NCBI GenBank assembly: GCA_030673275.1
Contig: DAOVJL010000023.1
Span: 1-9,659, forward strand
Origin: Sulfurimonas sp.
Lineage (GTDB): Bacteria; Campylobacterota; Campylobacteria; Campylobacterales; Sulfurimonadaceae
DNA: 9,659 nucleotides
Reading direction: 5' to 3'
Part shown: piece by piece, positions 1-6,834 of the stretch
Layout of the letters: every line of letters begins with the position of its first letter
How positions within the stretch are numbered: the stretch's first letter is position 1
Translations under genes and position numbers: made by a program
The notes under the pieces: model-generated
What the model saw: the letters and a program-made list of their open reading frames with translations, nothing else
The model's database searches: none
What the model was told of the DNA's origin: nothing

Positions 1-1799
1 GATGCAGCACTTACATCTAAACGCTCATACTCAAAAAGAAGTGCCTCAATATCACTGTAGTTAGAGACTGCACTCAAAAATCTAATAATATTAAAGTCAT
101 CGCTAAAAAGTTTATACTCATTAATAACTCTTTTTACTACATCTAAAATCTTGACTTCATTAAAATCAACTTTTTTAACACTTCTTACTTCTTGTGAGAT
201 GAGAGCGAAAAAATTATACATGTAGATATCTTCATGAAAATAGAGATACTTCAAATACTCCAAAATAGCTTTTACACTTTTTTGATTTATCAGTTTCGTT
301 GTTGTCTCTGTCACTACTTCTATATTTTCAGAGTTTAATGTCTGCTTTACCTGTTCTCCATCGCCATTTGTAGCACAAAGAATAGCTATCTCATTTATAT
401 TGGCACCACTATTTAAAAGTAATCGAACCTTAGCCGTGACCTCTTCTAAAAGTTCATCATTTTGTACAACTTCTACATAACCGCCATTAGCTTCTTGTCT
501 TACCAGCTGGGCAGAGTAGTTCTTTATCCTGCCCTCAAAAGCAGTATTGACAAACGCTATTATCTCCTTTTGTGAGCGGTAGTTTGTTAGAAGTTTCTCT
601 ACATGTGTATTGTTCTCTTGCTTTACAACTCCAAACAGAGCAGAAACACCGCCGCGAAATCTATAAATAGACTGCTTAACATCTCCAACAAAAAAGAAAC
701 TTCCATTTTCAAAGATTCCTTCTCCAGATGTAATCTCATTTATAAGAGGTTTCATAATCTCATACTGCAAGATACTCGTATCTTGAAACTCATCTAGTAA
801 CATATGTTCTATCTGAGAATCGAGTCTAAAATATAGAAATTCACTATCATCTATAAGATTCAAAATTTCATAAACCAGAGATGTCACATCAGAAAAACTA
901 AGTTCACTGTCATCCATATAGAGAGCTTTTTTACTTTTAGCGTAGATATCCACCAACTCTTTTATCGAGAAAAAGAAGTTCTGCTCACGAGCTCGGTTTT
1001 GATTTTTAATTGCTTCTTGTATTTTTACTAACAACGAGTCCATAGCAGGTGTAAAACATTTAGAAAAAGTTCTATAATCTAATGACTCTCTGCCTATCCA
1101 ACTCTTTGCACTTAACTCATCAAAACTCTCAGCTTGTACAGCTTTTATGACTGTTGAAGATGCAGCGTCACAAGACTCAACTAAACTTCGCAACTCTGAC
1201 ATGTAAGAAAGAGCTTCATCTTCAAACTGCAAATAATTTTGCTTTGAAAACTCTATATGCTTGAGTTCAGCAAACTTGATATAAAACTCATCTAAAAGTC
1301 CAAATATATCAGTAAGTCGTTTTTTTGATTGAAGTGAAAGAGTGATAAGTGTATCTTTCTTGCCAGCTACACTCACCTCTTTTAAAAATCGAGAAAGAAG
1401 TTTAAGTTCGTGCTGTGAAGCAAAGGTAGAAAAATCCGGCATCAAAGAGGCATATAAAGAAAACTTTCTGAGTATTGAAGTAAAAAAACTGTCTATCGTC
1501 ATTATTTTTGTATGGGCATTTAAAAACTCATTTAAAACTCTCTGACGATTTTCAAGCAGATACTCACGTGAAAGCTCAGTAACTTTTACTATCTCATCAA
1601 GTTCCCCTCTGCTCTCAAGCTCTTCAAGTGTTTGTACTATTCTCTCCTGCATCTCACTTGCAGCCTTATTTGTAAAAGTCAGCGCCAAAATTTTAGAAGG
1701 TGCGGCACCACCAAAAAGCAAAGAGAGATAACGTACAACAAGCATAAAAGTTTTTCCGCTTCCTGCACTCGCTTCAAAGCAAAGATTATTTATAAACAT
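1..1799 (-). CDS. addA: AddA-type helicase-nuclease subunit (UvrD/RecB superfamily 1), 3' end outside window
   Basis: This is the N-terminal 599 codons of an AddA/RecB-like ATP-dependent DNA helicase; the frame is open to the left edge and continues beyond it. AddA partners with AddB to unwind and degrade broken DNA ends for homologous recombination. Superfamily 1A motifs are visible in order: Walker A EASAGSGKT (residues 9-17, Lys16), motif Ia ALTFTNKAASEM (39-50), motif II LLDEFQD (Asp336, Glu337), motif III VGDVKQSIYRFRGG (371-384) and motif IV TNYRS (405-409). The later helicase motifs and the expected C-terminal RecB-type nuclease domain are not in the window, so AddA cannot be told from a nuclease-less UvrD relative by sequence alone. 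Pairing with addB makes AddA the clear choice. The ATG at 1799 shares its A with the TAA of addB (TAATG), with GAGAG just upstream, which suggests translational coupling. Confidence 0.93.
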   Translation of the reverse strand, partial: MFINNLCFEASAGSGKTFMLVVRYLSLLFGGAAPSKILALTFTNKAASEMQERIVQTLEELESRGELDEIVKVTELSREYLLENRQRVLNEFLNAHTKIMTIDSFFTSILRKFSLYASLMPDFSTFASQHELKLLSRFLKEVSVAGKKDTLITLSLQSKKRLTDIFGLLDEFYIKFAELKHIEFSKQNYLQFEDEALSYMSELRSLVESCDAASSTVIKAVQAESFDELSAKSWIGRESLDYRTFSKCFTPAMDSLLVKIQEAIKNQNRAREQNFFFSIKELVDIYAKSKKALYMDDSELSFSDVTSLVYEILNLIDDSEFLYFRLDSQIEHMLLDEFQDTSILQYEIMKPLINEITSGEGIFENGSFFFVGDVKQSIYRFRGGVSALFGVVKQENNTHVEKLLTNYRSQKEIIAFVNTAFEGRIKNYSAQLVRQEANGGYVEVVQNDELLEEVTAKVRLLLNSGANINEIAILCATNGDGEQVKQTLNSENIEVVTETTTKLINQKSVKAILEYLKYLYFHEDIYMYNFFALISQEVRSVKKVDFNEVKILDVVKRVINEYKLFSDDFNIIRFLSAVSNYSDIEALLFEYERLDVSAA

Positions 1800-4156
1800 T
1801 ACTCTCTACCACACATAATTTTGTAATCACAAAAAAGACAGTTTTTTGTATCTTCACACATCTTGAAATTCACATCTTCAATGTTAAGTAAATCTTTAAC
1901 ATGTGATTCTAGAACAGCTAACTTCTCTGTCAAAAATGCTTCGTTCACTATTTTGGATTCTTTGAGGTCATAGTATCCACACCCTGCAACACTGCCTAGC
2001 CCACCAGCCAATAAGTAATAAAACTCAAGTTGAAAGTCTGTAGCATCTGTAAAATTTTTCTCTGTGTATATAGGATATTTACCAGTTTTATAGTCAAGTA
2101 CTTCTATCTCGTTCTCACGTTTATCTACTCTGTCAATCACGCCCTCTAATGTTATGCCTGAAAAGCTGCACTCCAATTTCTCTTCACACTTATGCACTTG
2201 CCAACCATCTGTAAATCTTTGAATTTCTTCATTACAAAACTTATCCAGATTTCTTTTTTGCATCGCTATCAGATATTTCTCAAGCTCACTCTCTCCGCAA
2301 GCACTATCCAGTTCTGCATGTAGATCTCTTTTTAACTCGTCCACATTATTATATAAGTTCTTTTTAGTATAGAGTTCTTGAAGAGCATTATGTACATCAA
2401 GACCTATCTCATACTCTTTAGGCATATCTTTTGGTATCTCATGTCCATAAATATGTTTTACATATTTGTAGTAGTATTTTCTTTTACATGTCAAAAATGT
2501 TTTTAGTCTAGTTGCTGATAATTTTTTATTTTTAAAACTGTATTCTTCTTTTATCTCATCATCTTTTTCTACATGTATGTTTTTAGACTCAAAAAGGATA
2601 TTTACATACTCAGATTCTACATGTAAAGTTTGCTCTTTAATACCAAGCTGCTTTAAAAATCTAGAGCCGCTACTCTCACTTGATTTAATAAATGAGATTG
2701 CAACCTCTTTGCTTCTGCTTATTAACATCTCATAATAGTGTTTTTGAAGGTTCTCTCTGTCACTCATAGTCGGAAGATTTGCCATCTCTCTTATGCTTGT
2801 GTTTAAAAACATATCTTTATCGCTCTTTTTTGGAACATTACTGTCAGAAAAGTCTATAATCACAACAGCGTCAAACTGCACTGAACGAGTCTCTAATACT
2901 CCCATAACAGTTATTTTTCCACCGCGGACATCATCAAGCGTTCGTCCAGCTAATCTTTGCAGAAATACTGATAACAAAGATTTAACACCCATCTCTTTCA
3001 TATATGGCAAAATATTTTTAAAGCTGTAAAGTTCCTCTTCGTAAATTTTCACTGCTTTTTTATCGCTAAACTCATCTTTATATTTTTGTAAAAACTCTAA
3101 TATATCTACTTCATTGCTTTTTTTATAGTAGATACTGCGAAGTTCCATATAAAAACCATCACCGACTCTCTGTAGTCTTGCTTCATTCTCTTTTGAGTCT
3201 TGTTCAATAAATTGACATGTAGAGTTCAATTTTTCATATATTTTAGTTGTTTTAAATGACTCACCCATAGCGAAGTTAAAGTTTGACTTCTCATCAAATG
3301 CTTTAAGCGATGAAGCCATACTTTCATCGGGCAAAATAACTGCTATATTTTCAGGTCTATAACCCTTTTGAATAAAATCATATACTCTCTTTTTAACAAA
3401 AGCAATCTGTAAAATTGGCTCACTAAATGATTCACATGTCACTTCACGGTTTTTCTCTACCCTATCTTTGCTAACTATCTCTCTATCATTCAATAAAATC
3501 TTATACTTAAAGCCAGCATCTAGTTCTATGCCCAAGGCTAAAAACTTACTCTGCATCTTAGTATTAAATTTAGTAGTATTAAATATAATATTCACGCTGC
3601 TAAACTCACAACATTTTTCTAAAAGTTCTAACTCAAAATTTGTTAAATGTCCATCTACATGTAACTCTATATTTTTATGACTCTTTGCATATATATCGTT
3701 AAATCTATATAGTTTGGGTAAAAATATTTTATCAAGAACTTTTTTCTCTTTACATAACAGCTCATACCTTTTATAGAGTTCTTGAAGTATCGCTATATGT
3801 TCTTCATATTCACCATAAATATCTGAAGTATCGAGAGTATCTATGTCATACATCTCGTGCGCCAGCTCTTCAAAAAATTTAAATATATATGATGAGTTTT
3901 TTGTAAATGTAAAAAAGTTTCTCTGGATTTGAAGTTTAGAAAAGGTATTAAAATCAGAAGCTTCTAAAAGTAGTAAAACTCTGCTGTCACTGTCAATAGT
4001 TTTAAAATCTTTTACAATGCAGAGTTTGGATATAAAGTCGCTCATAGTTATATGGTTAGGAAGAAAGAGAGTCGAACTCTCAATGGCTAGTTGCTCATGT
4101 CTAATTGCACGAGCAGATGGCAGGACTATTGTTGTTATATCTATAGCTTTTTGCAT
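1799..4156 (-). CDS. addB: AddB-type helicase-nuclease subunit with Fe-S PD-(D/E)XK nuclease domain
   Basis: A 785-residue protein, predicted cytoplasmic partner of AddA in double-strand-break resection. The C-terminal part is a RecB/Cas4-like nuclease. It has His589 (GLDVHNAL), Asp675 (GVIDRVD), Asp688-Tyr-Lys690 (LDYKTGKYP) and a QLEFYYLL helix (709-716). Four cysteines fit the 4Fe-4S 'iron staple' of this family: Cys557 (TCKRKYYYKY) before the core, then Cys773, Cys776 and Cys782 (CX2CX5C) at the extreme C-terminus. The N-terminal half (MQKAIDITTIVLPSARA...) shows no Walker A, as expected for a degenerate, structural helicase-like region. The ATG at 4156 has only a weak upstream AGG about 12 bases away, but the N-terminus looks family-like and no better start is evident. 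It lies 23 bases after fixH and overlaps addA by one base, so it probably belongs to the same transcript. Similarity is to short epsilonproteobacterial AddB proteins rather than to the much longer Bacillus type. Confidence 0.9.
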   Translation of the reverse strand: MQKAIDITTIVLPSARAIRHEQLAIESSTLFLPNHITMSDFISKLCIVKDFKTIDSDSRVLLLLEASDFNTFSKLQIQRNFFTFTKNSSYIFKFFEELAHEMYDIDTLDTSDIYGEYEEHIAILQELYKRYELLCKEKKVLDKIFLPKLYRFNDIYAKSHKNIELHVDGHLTNFELELLEKCCEFSSVNIIFNTTKFNTKMQSKFLALGIELDAGFKYKILLNDREIVSKDRVEKNREVTCESFSEPILQIAFVKKRVYDFIQKGYRPENIAVILPDESMASSLKAFDEKSNFNFAMGESFKTTKIYEKLNSTCQFIEQDSKENEARLQRVGDGFYMELRSIYYKKSNEVDILEFLQKYKDEFSDKKAVKIYEEELYSFKNILPYMKEMGVKSLLSVFLQRLAGRTLDDVRGGKITVMGVLETRSVQFDAVVIIDFSDSNVPKKSDKDMFLNTSIREMANLPTMSDRENLQKHYYEMLISRSKEVAISFIKSSESSGSRFLKQLGIKEQTLHVESEYVNILFESKNIHVEKDDEIKEEYSFKNKKLSATRLKTFLTCKRKYYYKYVKHIYGHEIPKDMPKEYEIGLDVHNALQELYTKKNLYNNVDELKRDLHAELDSACGESELEKYLIAMQKRNLDKFCNEEIQRFTDGWQVHKCEEKLECSFSGITLEGVIDRVDKRENEIEVLDYKTGKYPIYTEKNFTDATDFQLEFYYLLAGGLGSVAGCGYYDLKESKIVNEAFLTEKLAVLESHVKDLLNIEDVNFKMCEDTKNCLFCDYKIMCGRE

Positions 4157-4179
4157 AGGCTTATTTTACCTATAAAAGC

Positions 4180-4686
4180 TTAATACTCGTATACCTCTTT
4201 GTTTCTTGTGTCAGCTTTTACATTATAAAATCTTTGTACATCGTCCACGTTAACTTTTGCCATAATATCCCATCTTCCCTCTTGAGCAAGTGTGATTGAA
4301 TTGAAACTGTAAACTCCATTAAGAACTGTTGGAGTGTTAAGTTCTTGGTCATGCTTATGGTTATTTGGTCTAGTTACTATAACTTTAATCTTTGCACTAT
4401 CTACTGGATTAGAGTTCAAATCAGTAACCCTATATTTTATCACACTGCTTTCTTGGCTGATTCCATCTGTAATATACTCTATCTTATACTTTTTGTTAAA
4501 TGCTATCCTAGCCTCTATAAGCTCATTAGCTTTAGCATCTGCTTCGTGATAACCCATCATATAAGTATCACTTTTCTCAACAGGAAGTTTGTTTGCAATT
4601 ATAACAGTTGCTACACAAGCACCAAAGATAAATATAATTGATGCACCAATTGCATATGGCCAGATTCTGCCGTTACTTATGTTCAA
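4180..4686 (-). CDS. FixH/CcoH-family membrane protein
   Basis: A 168-residue protein with one N-terminal membrane helix (about residues 10-31, after the short N-terminus MNISNGRIWP) and a periplasmic domain rich in beta-strand pattern. The family-like stretch NKLPVEKSDTYMMGYHEADAKANE follows the helix, and the rest (ITDGISQESSVIKYRVTDLNSNPVDSAKIKVIVTRP...GRWDIMAKV) resembles the Ig-like FixH fold. FixH/CcoH is known as an assembly or stability factor of cbb3 oxidases, which matches its place downstream of ccoNOQP. The start is TTG at 4686, supported by AAGAAGG seven bases upstream; no ATG lies nearby in frame. It overlaps the preceding gene by 14 bases, pointing to coupled translation. The usual companions ccoG, ccoI and ccoS are not in the window. 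I am confident in the family, less so in the exact role. Confidence 0.75.
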   Translation of the reverse strand: MNISNGRIWPYAIGASIIFIFGACVATVIIANKLPVEKSDTYMMGYHEADAKANELIEARIAFNKKYKIEYITDGISQESSVIKYRVTDLNSNPVDSAKIKVIVTRPNNHKHDQELNTPTVLNGVYSFNSITLAQEGRWDIMAKVNVDDVQRFYNVKADTRNKEVYEY

Positions 4687-5362
4687 GTTTTTGCCTTCTT
4701 AAATACAGTTTTCTTCTTATATAAAGAACTATACCGTAAAGTATAAAACCGTAAAACAACACTTTTACAAAAAAGATACTAGTTTGATTAGCACTGCCAA
4801 CTGCATTTTCCAATACTATGCCTTTGGATTCTGCTACCTGCTCTGCAATATCTGCATAACCGTTAAACATAGAACCGGAGTACTTACCTAACACTTCACC
4901 CTTTTTAGCTTTTTGGGCAAGAAGAGGCAGTATTGTTCCACCACTTGTCATATCACTAAAGTCCATGTTGAGAAGTGCAACTACAAATGCTTGAACCGGT
5001 GAAGAGATAGGACTCAGTACCTGTTTTTTATCAAAATACTCATATAAAGATGGCTCGCTAGCCAAAATATCTACTTTTGAGTTCATCTCTGAAAAAGTGA
5101 GTAAGATTGTAGGTTCACTAAAATCTTTCATCAGCTCTTTTTCATACTCAACTATATTCATTTTATTTGGCAACTCTTTAAGCATAACCAGTCTTAAAGA
5201 TATTCCCGTTTTTTCATATAGCTCGGAACCCAGTTTTTCAACTTCATTATTAAAATCCGGATTGAAGATTACTTCATCTTTATATAAATATTGTGCTGTA
5301 AGTGATGTTTGAAACAGTAGTGTAAGGATGAGGGCATAAAGCCCTCTAGTTAAAAAATTCAA
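4673..5362 (-). CDS. Secreted/membrane-anchored TPM-like domain protein of unknown function
   Basis: With the TTG start at 5362 this is a 229-residue protein. It opens with a signal peptide (MNFLTRGLYALILTLLFQTSLTA, likely cut before Gln24), followed by an extracytoplasmic domain and a C-terminal membrane helix (about 195-215) that ends in a basic tail (RRKLYLRRQK). The soluble part (TGISLRLVMLKELPNK... then PTILLTFSEMNSKVDILAS...) follows the pattern of TPM (YgcG/Psb32/MolO) domains, which are often associated with membrane-complex maintenance. This match is by eye and tentative. The frame is open upstream to an ATG at 5443, but that start lies inside the 29-residue gene and would put about 27 hydrophilic residues before the signal peptide. 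TTG has AGGA six bases upstream. It sits between ccoP-associated small genes and fixH, so a role in oxidase biogenesis is an inference from context. Confidence 0.68.
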   Translation of the reverse strand: MNFLTRGLYALILTLLFQTSLTAQYLYKDEVIFNPDFNNEVEKLGSELYEKTGISLRLVMLKELPNKMNIVEYEKELMKDFSEPTILLTFSEMNSKVDILASEPSLYEYFDKKQVLSPISSPVQAFVVALLNMDFSDMTSGGTILPLLAQKAKKGEVLGKYSGSMFNGYADIAEQVAESKGIVLENAVGSANQTSIFFVKVLFYGFILYGIVLYIRRKLYLRRQKLEHK

Positions 5363-5366
5363 TAAA

Positions 5367-5372
5367 TTTCCT
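5367..5372 (-). promoter_or_regulatory. Ribosome binding site deciding a TTG start
   Basis: AGGAAA on the minus strand; the AGGA core lies six bases before TTG at 5362. It overlaps the TAG stop of the 29-residue gene, so ribosomes ending there could restart. It supports TTG over the upstream in-frame ATG at 5443. Confidence 0.55.
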
Positions 5373-5460
5373 AACCTATATATAGGTGATTTGGTGTTAG
5401 AACCATGTAAGCTGTATAAGCGGCCATAAACAGTAGACCCCATGCAATAATCTTTTCCAT
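5371..5460 (-). CDS. 29-residue single-helix membrane protein (small ORF)
   Basis: A tiny frame starting with ATG at 5460 and ending in TAG at 5371-5373. It begins MEKIIAWGLLFMAAYTAYMV and ends LTPNHLYIG. Residues about 4-21 form one hydrophobic, aromatic-rich helix with a short charged N-terminus and a short polar tail. The ATG shares its A with the TAA of the upstream DUF4006-type gene (TAATG), and a strong AGGGAG lies six bases before it. These features make a real gene much more likely than a chance frame. I do not recognise the protein. Its size and topology recall small oxidase subunits such as CcoM or CydX, but that is an analogy from context and no sequence similarity is claimed. It could also be a leader that only couples translation of the downstream gene. 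Confidence 0.65.
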   Translation of the reverse strand: MEKIIAWGLLFMAAYTAYMVLTPNHLYIG

Positions 5461-5675
5461 TATTTACTCCCTACAGTCACTACGTGATCTTCAACTTTAG
5501 AACCAAACATCTTAATTGATTGTTCATCTTTAATATCATAATAGTTTGTTGCATTTGCATTTTGTACATTAAGGCTTACAATAGTTAAAACAACTAAAAT
5601 AACTATCAGTAATAGAGTTGCAATTAACATACCTGTTATGCCATCAAGAGCAAATAGGCTTCTATTTTCATTCAT
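5460..5675 (-). CDS. DUF4006-family small membrane protein
   Basis: A 71-residue protein with a single strongly hydrophobic helix (about residues 15-35, MLIATLLLIVILVVLTIVSL) after the N-terminus MNENRSLFALDGITG, and a polar C-terminal tail of about 35 residues. Length, the N-terminal FALDGITG segment and the position just behind ccoP fit the DUF4006 family, which I recall as restricted to Campylobacterota and linked to cbb3 oxidase genes. No biochemical function is known to me. The ATG at 5675 is ten bases after the ccoP stop and is preceded by AAGGGG. Its stop overlaps the start of the 29-residue gene by one base. A role as oxidase accessory subunit or assembly factor is an inference from gene order. 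Confidence 0.72.
   Translation of the reverse strand: MNENRSLFALDGITGMLIATLLLIVILVVLTIVSLNVQNANATNYYDIKDEQSIKMFGSKVEDHVVTVGSK
5467..5472 (-). promoter_or_regulatory. Ribosome binding site of the 29-residue gene
   Basis: AGGGAG on the minus strand, six bases before the ATG at 5460 and inside the last codons of the DUF4006-type gene. It is one of the better Shine-Dalgarno matches in the window and is the main support for the small gene. Confidence 0.6.
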
Positions 5676-5685
5676 ACCTGACCCC

Positions 5686-6612
5686 TTATTCGCTTAAGCT
5701 AGTGATGTAAGCACCAACCGCTTCTTTTTGTTTAGCATTAAGTCTTTCAAACTTAGGCATAGCACCTATACTGCCTTTTTTACCAAAGTTAAGAACATTA
5801 GTAACTAAAGCTGTATCGAATTTCTTAATGTTTGGACCCATACTGTCTACACCGGTACCATCAGCACCATGACACATTGCACAAGTTCCAGCATAAACAT
5901 CAGCACCTTCGCCTGTCATACCATTAGCAACATACGCAGAAACTTTTTCAATTTCAGCATCAGTAATTGGAGCATAACCTGCATTTGCATTCATTAACCC
6001 ATTACGATCAGGCATTGGCATTGCAAAACCAAGTAATTGGTTATTTGAACCATTCTCAATTACATGTTTAACAGAGCTTGCATCAATTCTTATATTAAGG
6101 TTAGCTGCCTTGCCATCAATACCATCAGCATTGATACCATGACAAACTTTACACTCAGCTAAGAACACTGACTCGCCCATCTCTACCAATCTGTCACCAG
6201 TAATATCTTTATACTGTGCTTCAAATTTAGCATTGTGAGCTGCTGTGTCTTCATTATATTCACCTATTTGTGAATATGAATTTACTGGATATCCAACTGT
6301 CCAGTACCACATACCCCAAATCATAGTAAGCAAAAATGTGATTGCCCAACCAGTCGGCACCTCATTTTTGTACTCACCTATTCCGTCCCAGTTCTCATCT
6401 GCAAGATCACCAGTTGCACTGTCTACTTGCATTTGACGAACATACTTGATTACAACAAAAACTGTTATAAGTACAAGTGCAACAGCACCTGTAATCGCAA
6501 GCATATTGACGATATCATCATTTAAACCACCCTCTGAACCAGCTACTGATATGTATGTGAACAGTAACATAAGAACGGTAATGATAATTCCCCAAAGATA
6601 AAGCTTATTCAT
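5686..6612 (-). CDS. ccoP: cbb3-type cytochrome c oxidase subunit III (di-haem cytochrome c)
   Basis: A 308-residue membrane-anchored di-haem c-type cytochrome that passes electrons to CcoO/CcoN. Two haem c motifs are present, CKVCH (154-158) and CAMCH (244-248). Likely axial methionines lie in FAMPMPD (198 or 200) and GAMPKF (285). The segment DGIGEYKNEVPTGWAITFLLTMIWGMWYW (about 76-104) is the canonical CcoP N-terminal signature and helix. Before it are two further hydrophobic helices (about 4-24 and 35-55), giving an N-terminus longer than in the proteobacterial model enzymes. The ATG at 6612 is supported by AGGAGA five bases upstream. The gap to ccoQ is nine bases. As in other cbb3 oxidases, the haem domains should face the periplasm and need the cytochrome c maturation machinery, which is not in the window. 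Confidence 0.96.
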   Translation of the reverse strand: MNKLYLWGIIITVLMLLFTYISVAGSEGGLNDDIVNMLAITGAVALVLITVFVVIKYVRQMQVDSATGDLADENWDGIGEYKNEVPTGWAITFLLTMIWGMWYWTVGYPVNSYSQIGEYNEDTAAHNAKFEAQYKDITGDRLVEMGESVFLAECKVCHGINADGIDGKAANLNIRIDASSVKHVIENGSNNQLLGFAMPMPDRNGLMNANAGYAPITDAEIEKVSAYVANGMTGEGADVYAGTCAMCHGADGTGVDSMGPNIKKFDTALVTNVLNFGKKGSIGAMPKFERLNAKQKEAVGAYITSLSE

Positions 6613-6621
6613 ATATCTCTC

Positions 6622-6825
6622 CTATTTCTCTTTATCGTCTGACACAGGTGCTACCGGAGTATCATCTATATCATCTTTTAGTGCCATATTGCTGTAACTT
6701 TCATAGTCAACCCCATCAACATCTTTCTTCTTAGTATATAGATGGTATATGTACGCATACAACCCTATAACAAGAAGTGTTATTAATGTAAAGTATCCGT
6801 AAGCTTGAAGTTGTGCAATATCCAC
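6622..6825 (-). CDS. ccoQ: cbb3-type oxidase small subunit CcoQ
   Basis: A 67-residue protein with one membrane helix (about residues 9-29, YGYFTLITLLVIGLYAYIYHLY), a basic patch (TKKK) and an acidic tail (DDIDDTPVAPVSDDKEK). Sequence is poorly conserved in CcoQ, so the call rests on size, single-helix topology and its position between ccoO and ccoP. CcoQ is thought to stabilise the assembled oxidase, especially the interaction of CcoP with CcoNO. The start codon is GTG at 6825, with AGAGG six bases upstream overlapping the TAG of ccoO; no ATG is nearby in frame. Confidence 0.9.
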   Translation of the reverse strand: MDIAQLQAYGYFTLITLLVIGLYAYIYHLYTKKKDVDGVDYESYSNMALKDDIDDTPVAPVSDDKEK

Positions 6826-6834
6826 TACAAACCT

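Noticed and set aside
603..797. Plus-strand open frame opposite addA (also 1342-1545 and 1632-1826)
   Set aside because: The minus strand is open through all 599 codons with five helicase motifs in order; the plus-strand frames are antisense shadows without ribosome sites or recognisable content.
4157..4179. Possible terminator or promoter between fixH and addB
   Set aside because: The 23 bases contain only a short AAGCTT palindrome, with no stable stem plus T-run and no convincing -10/-35 pair.
4334..4641. Two plus-strand frames with hydrophobic translations opposite fixH
   Set aside because: They overlap each other and lie antisense to a FixH-like gene; the hydrophobic look comes from complementing the codons of a polar, Asn/Lys-rich protein.
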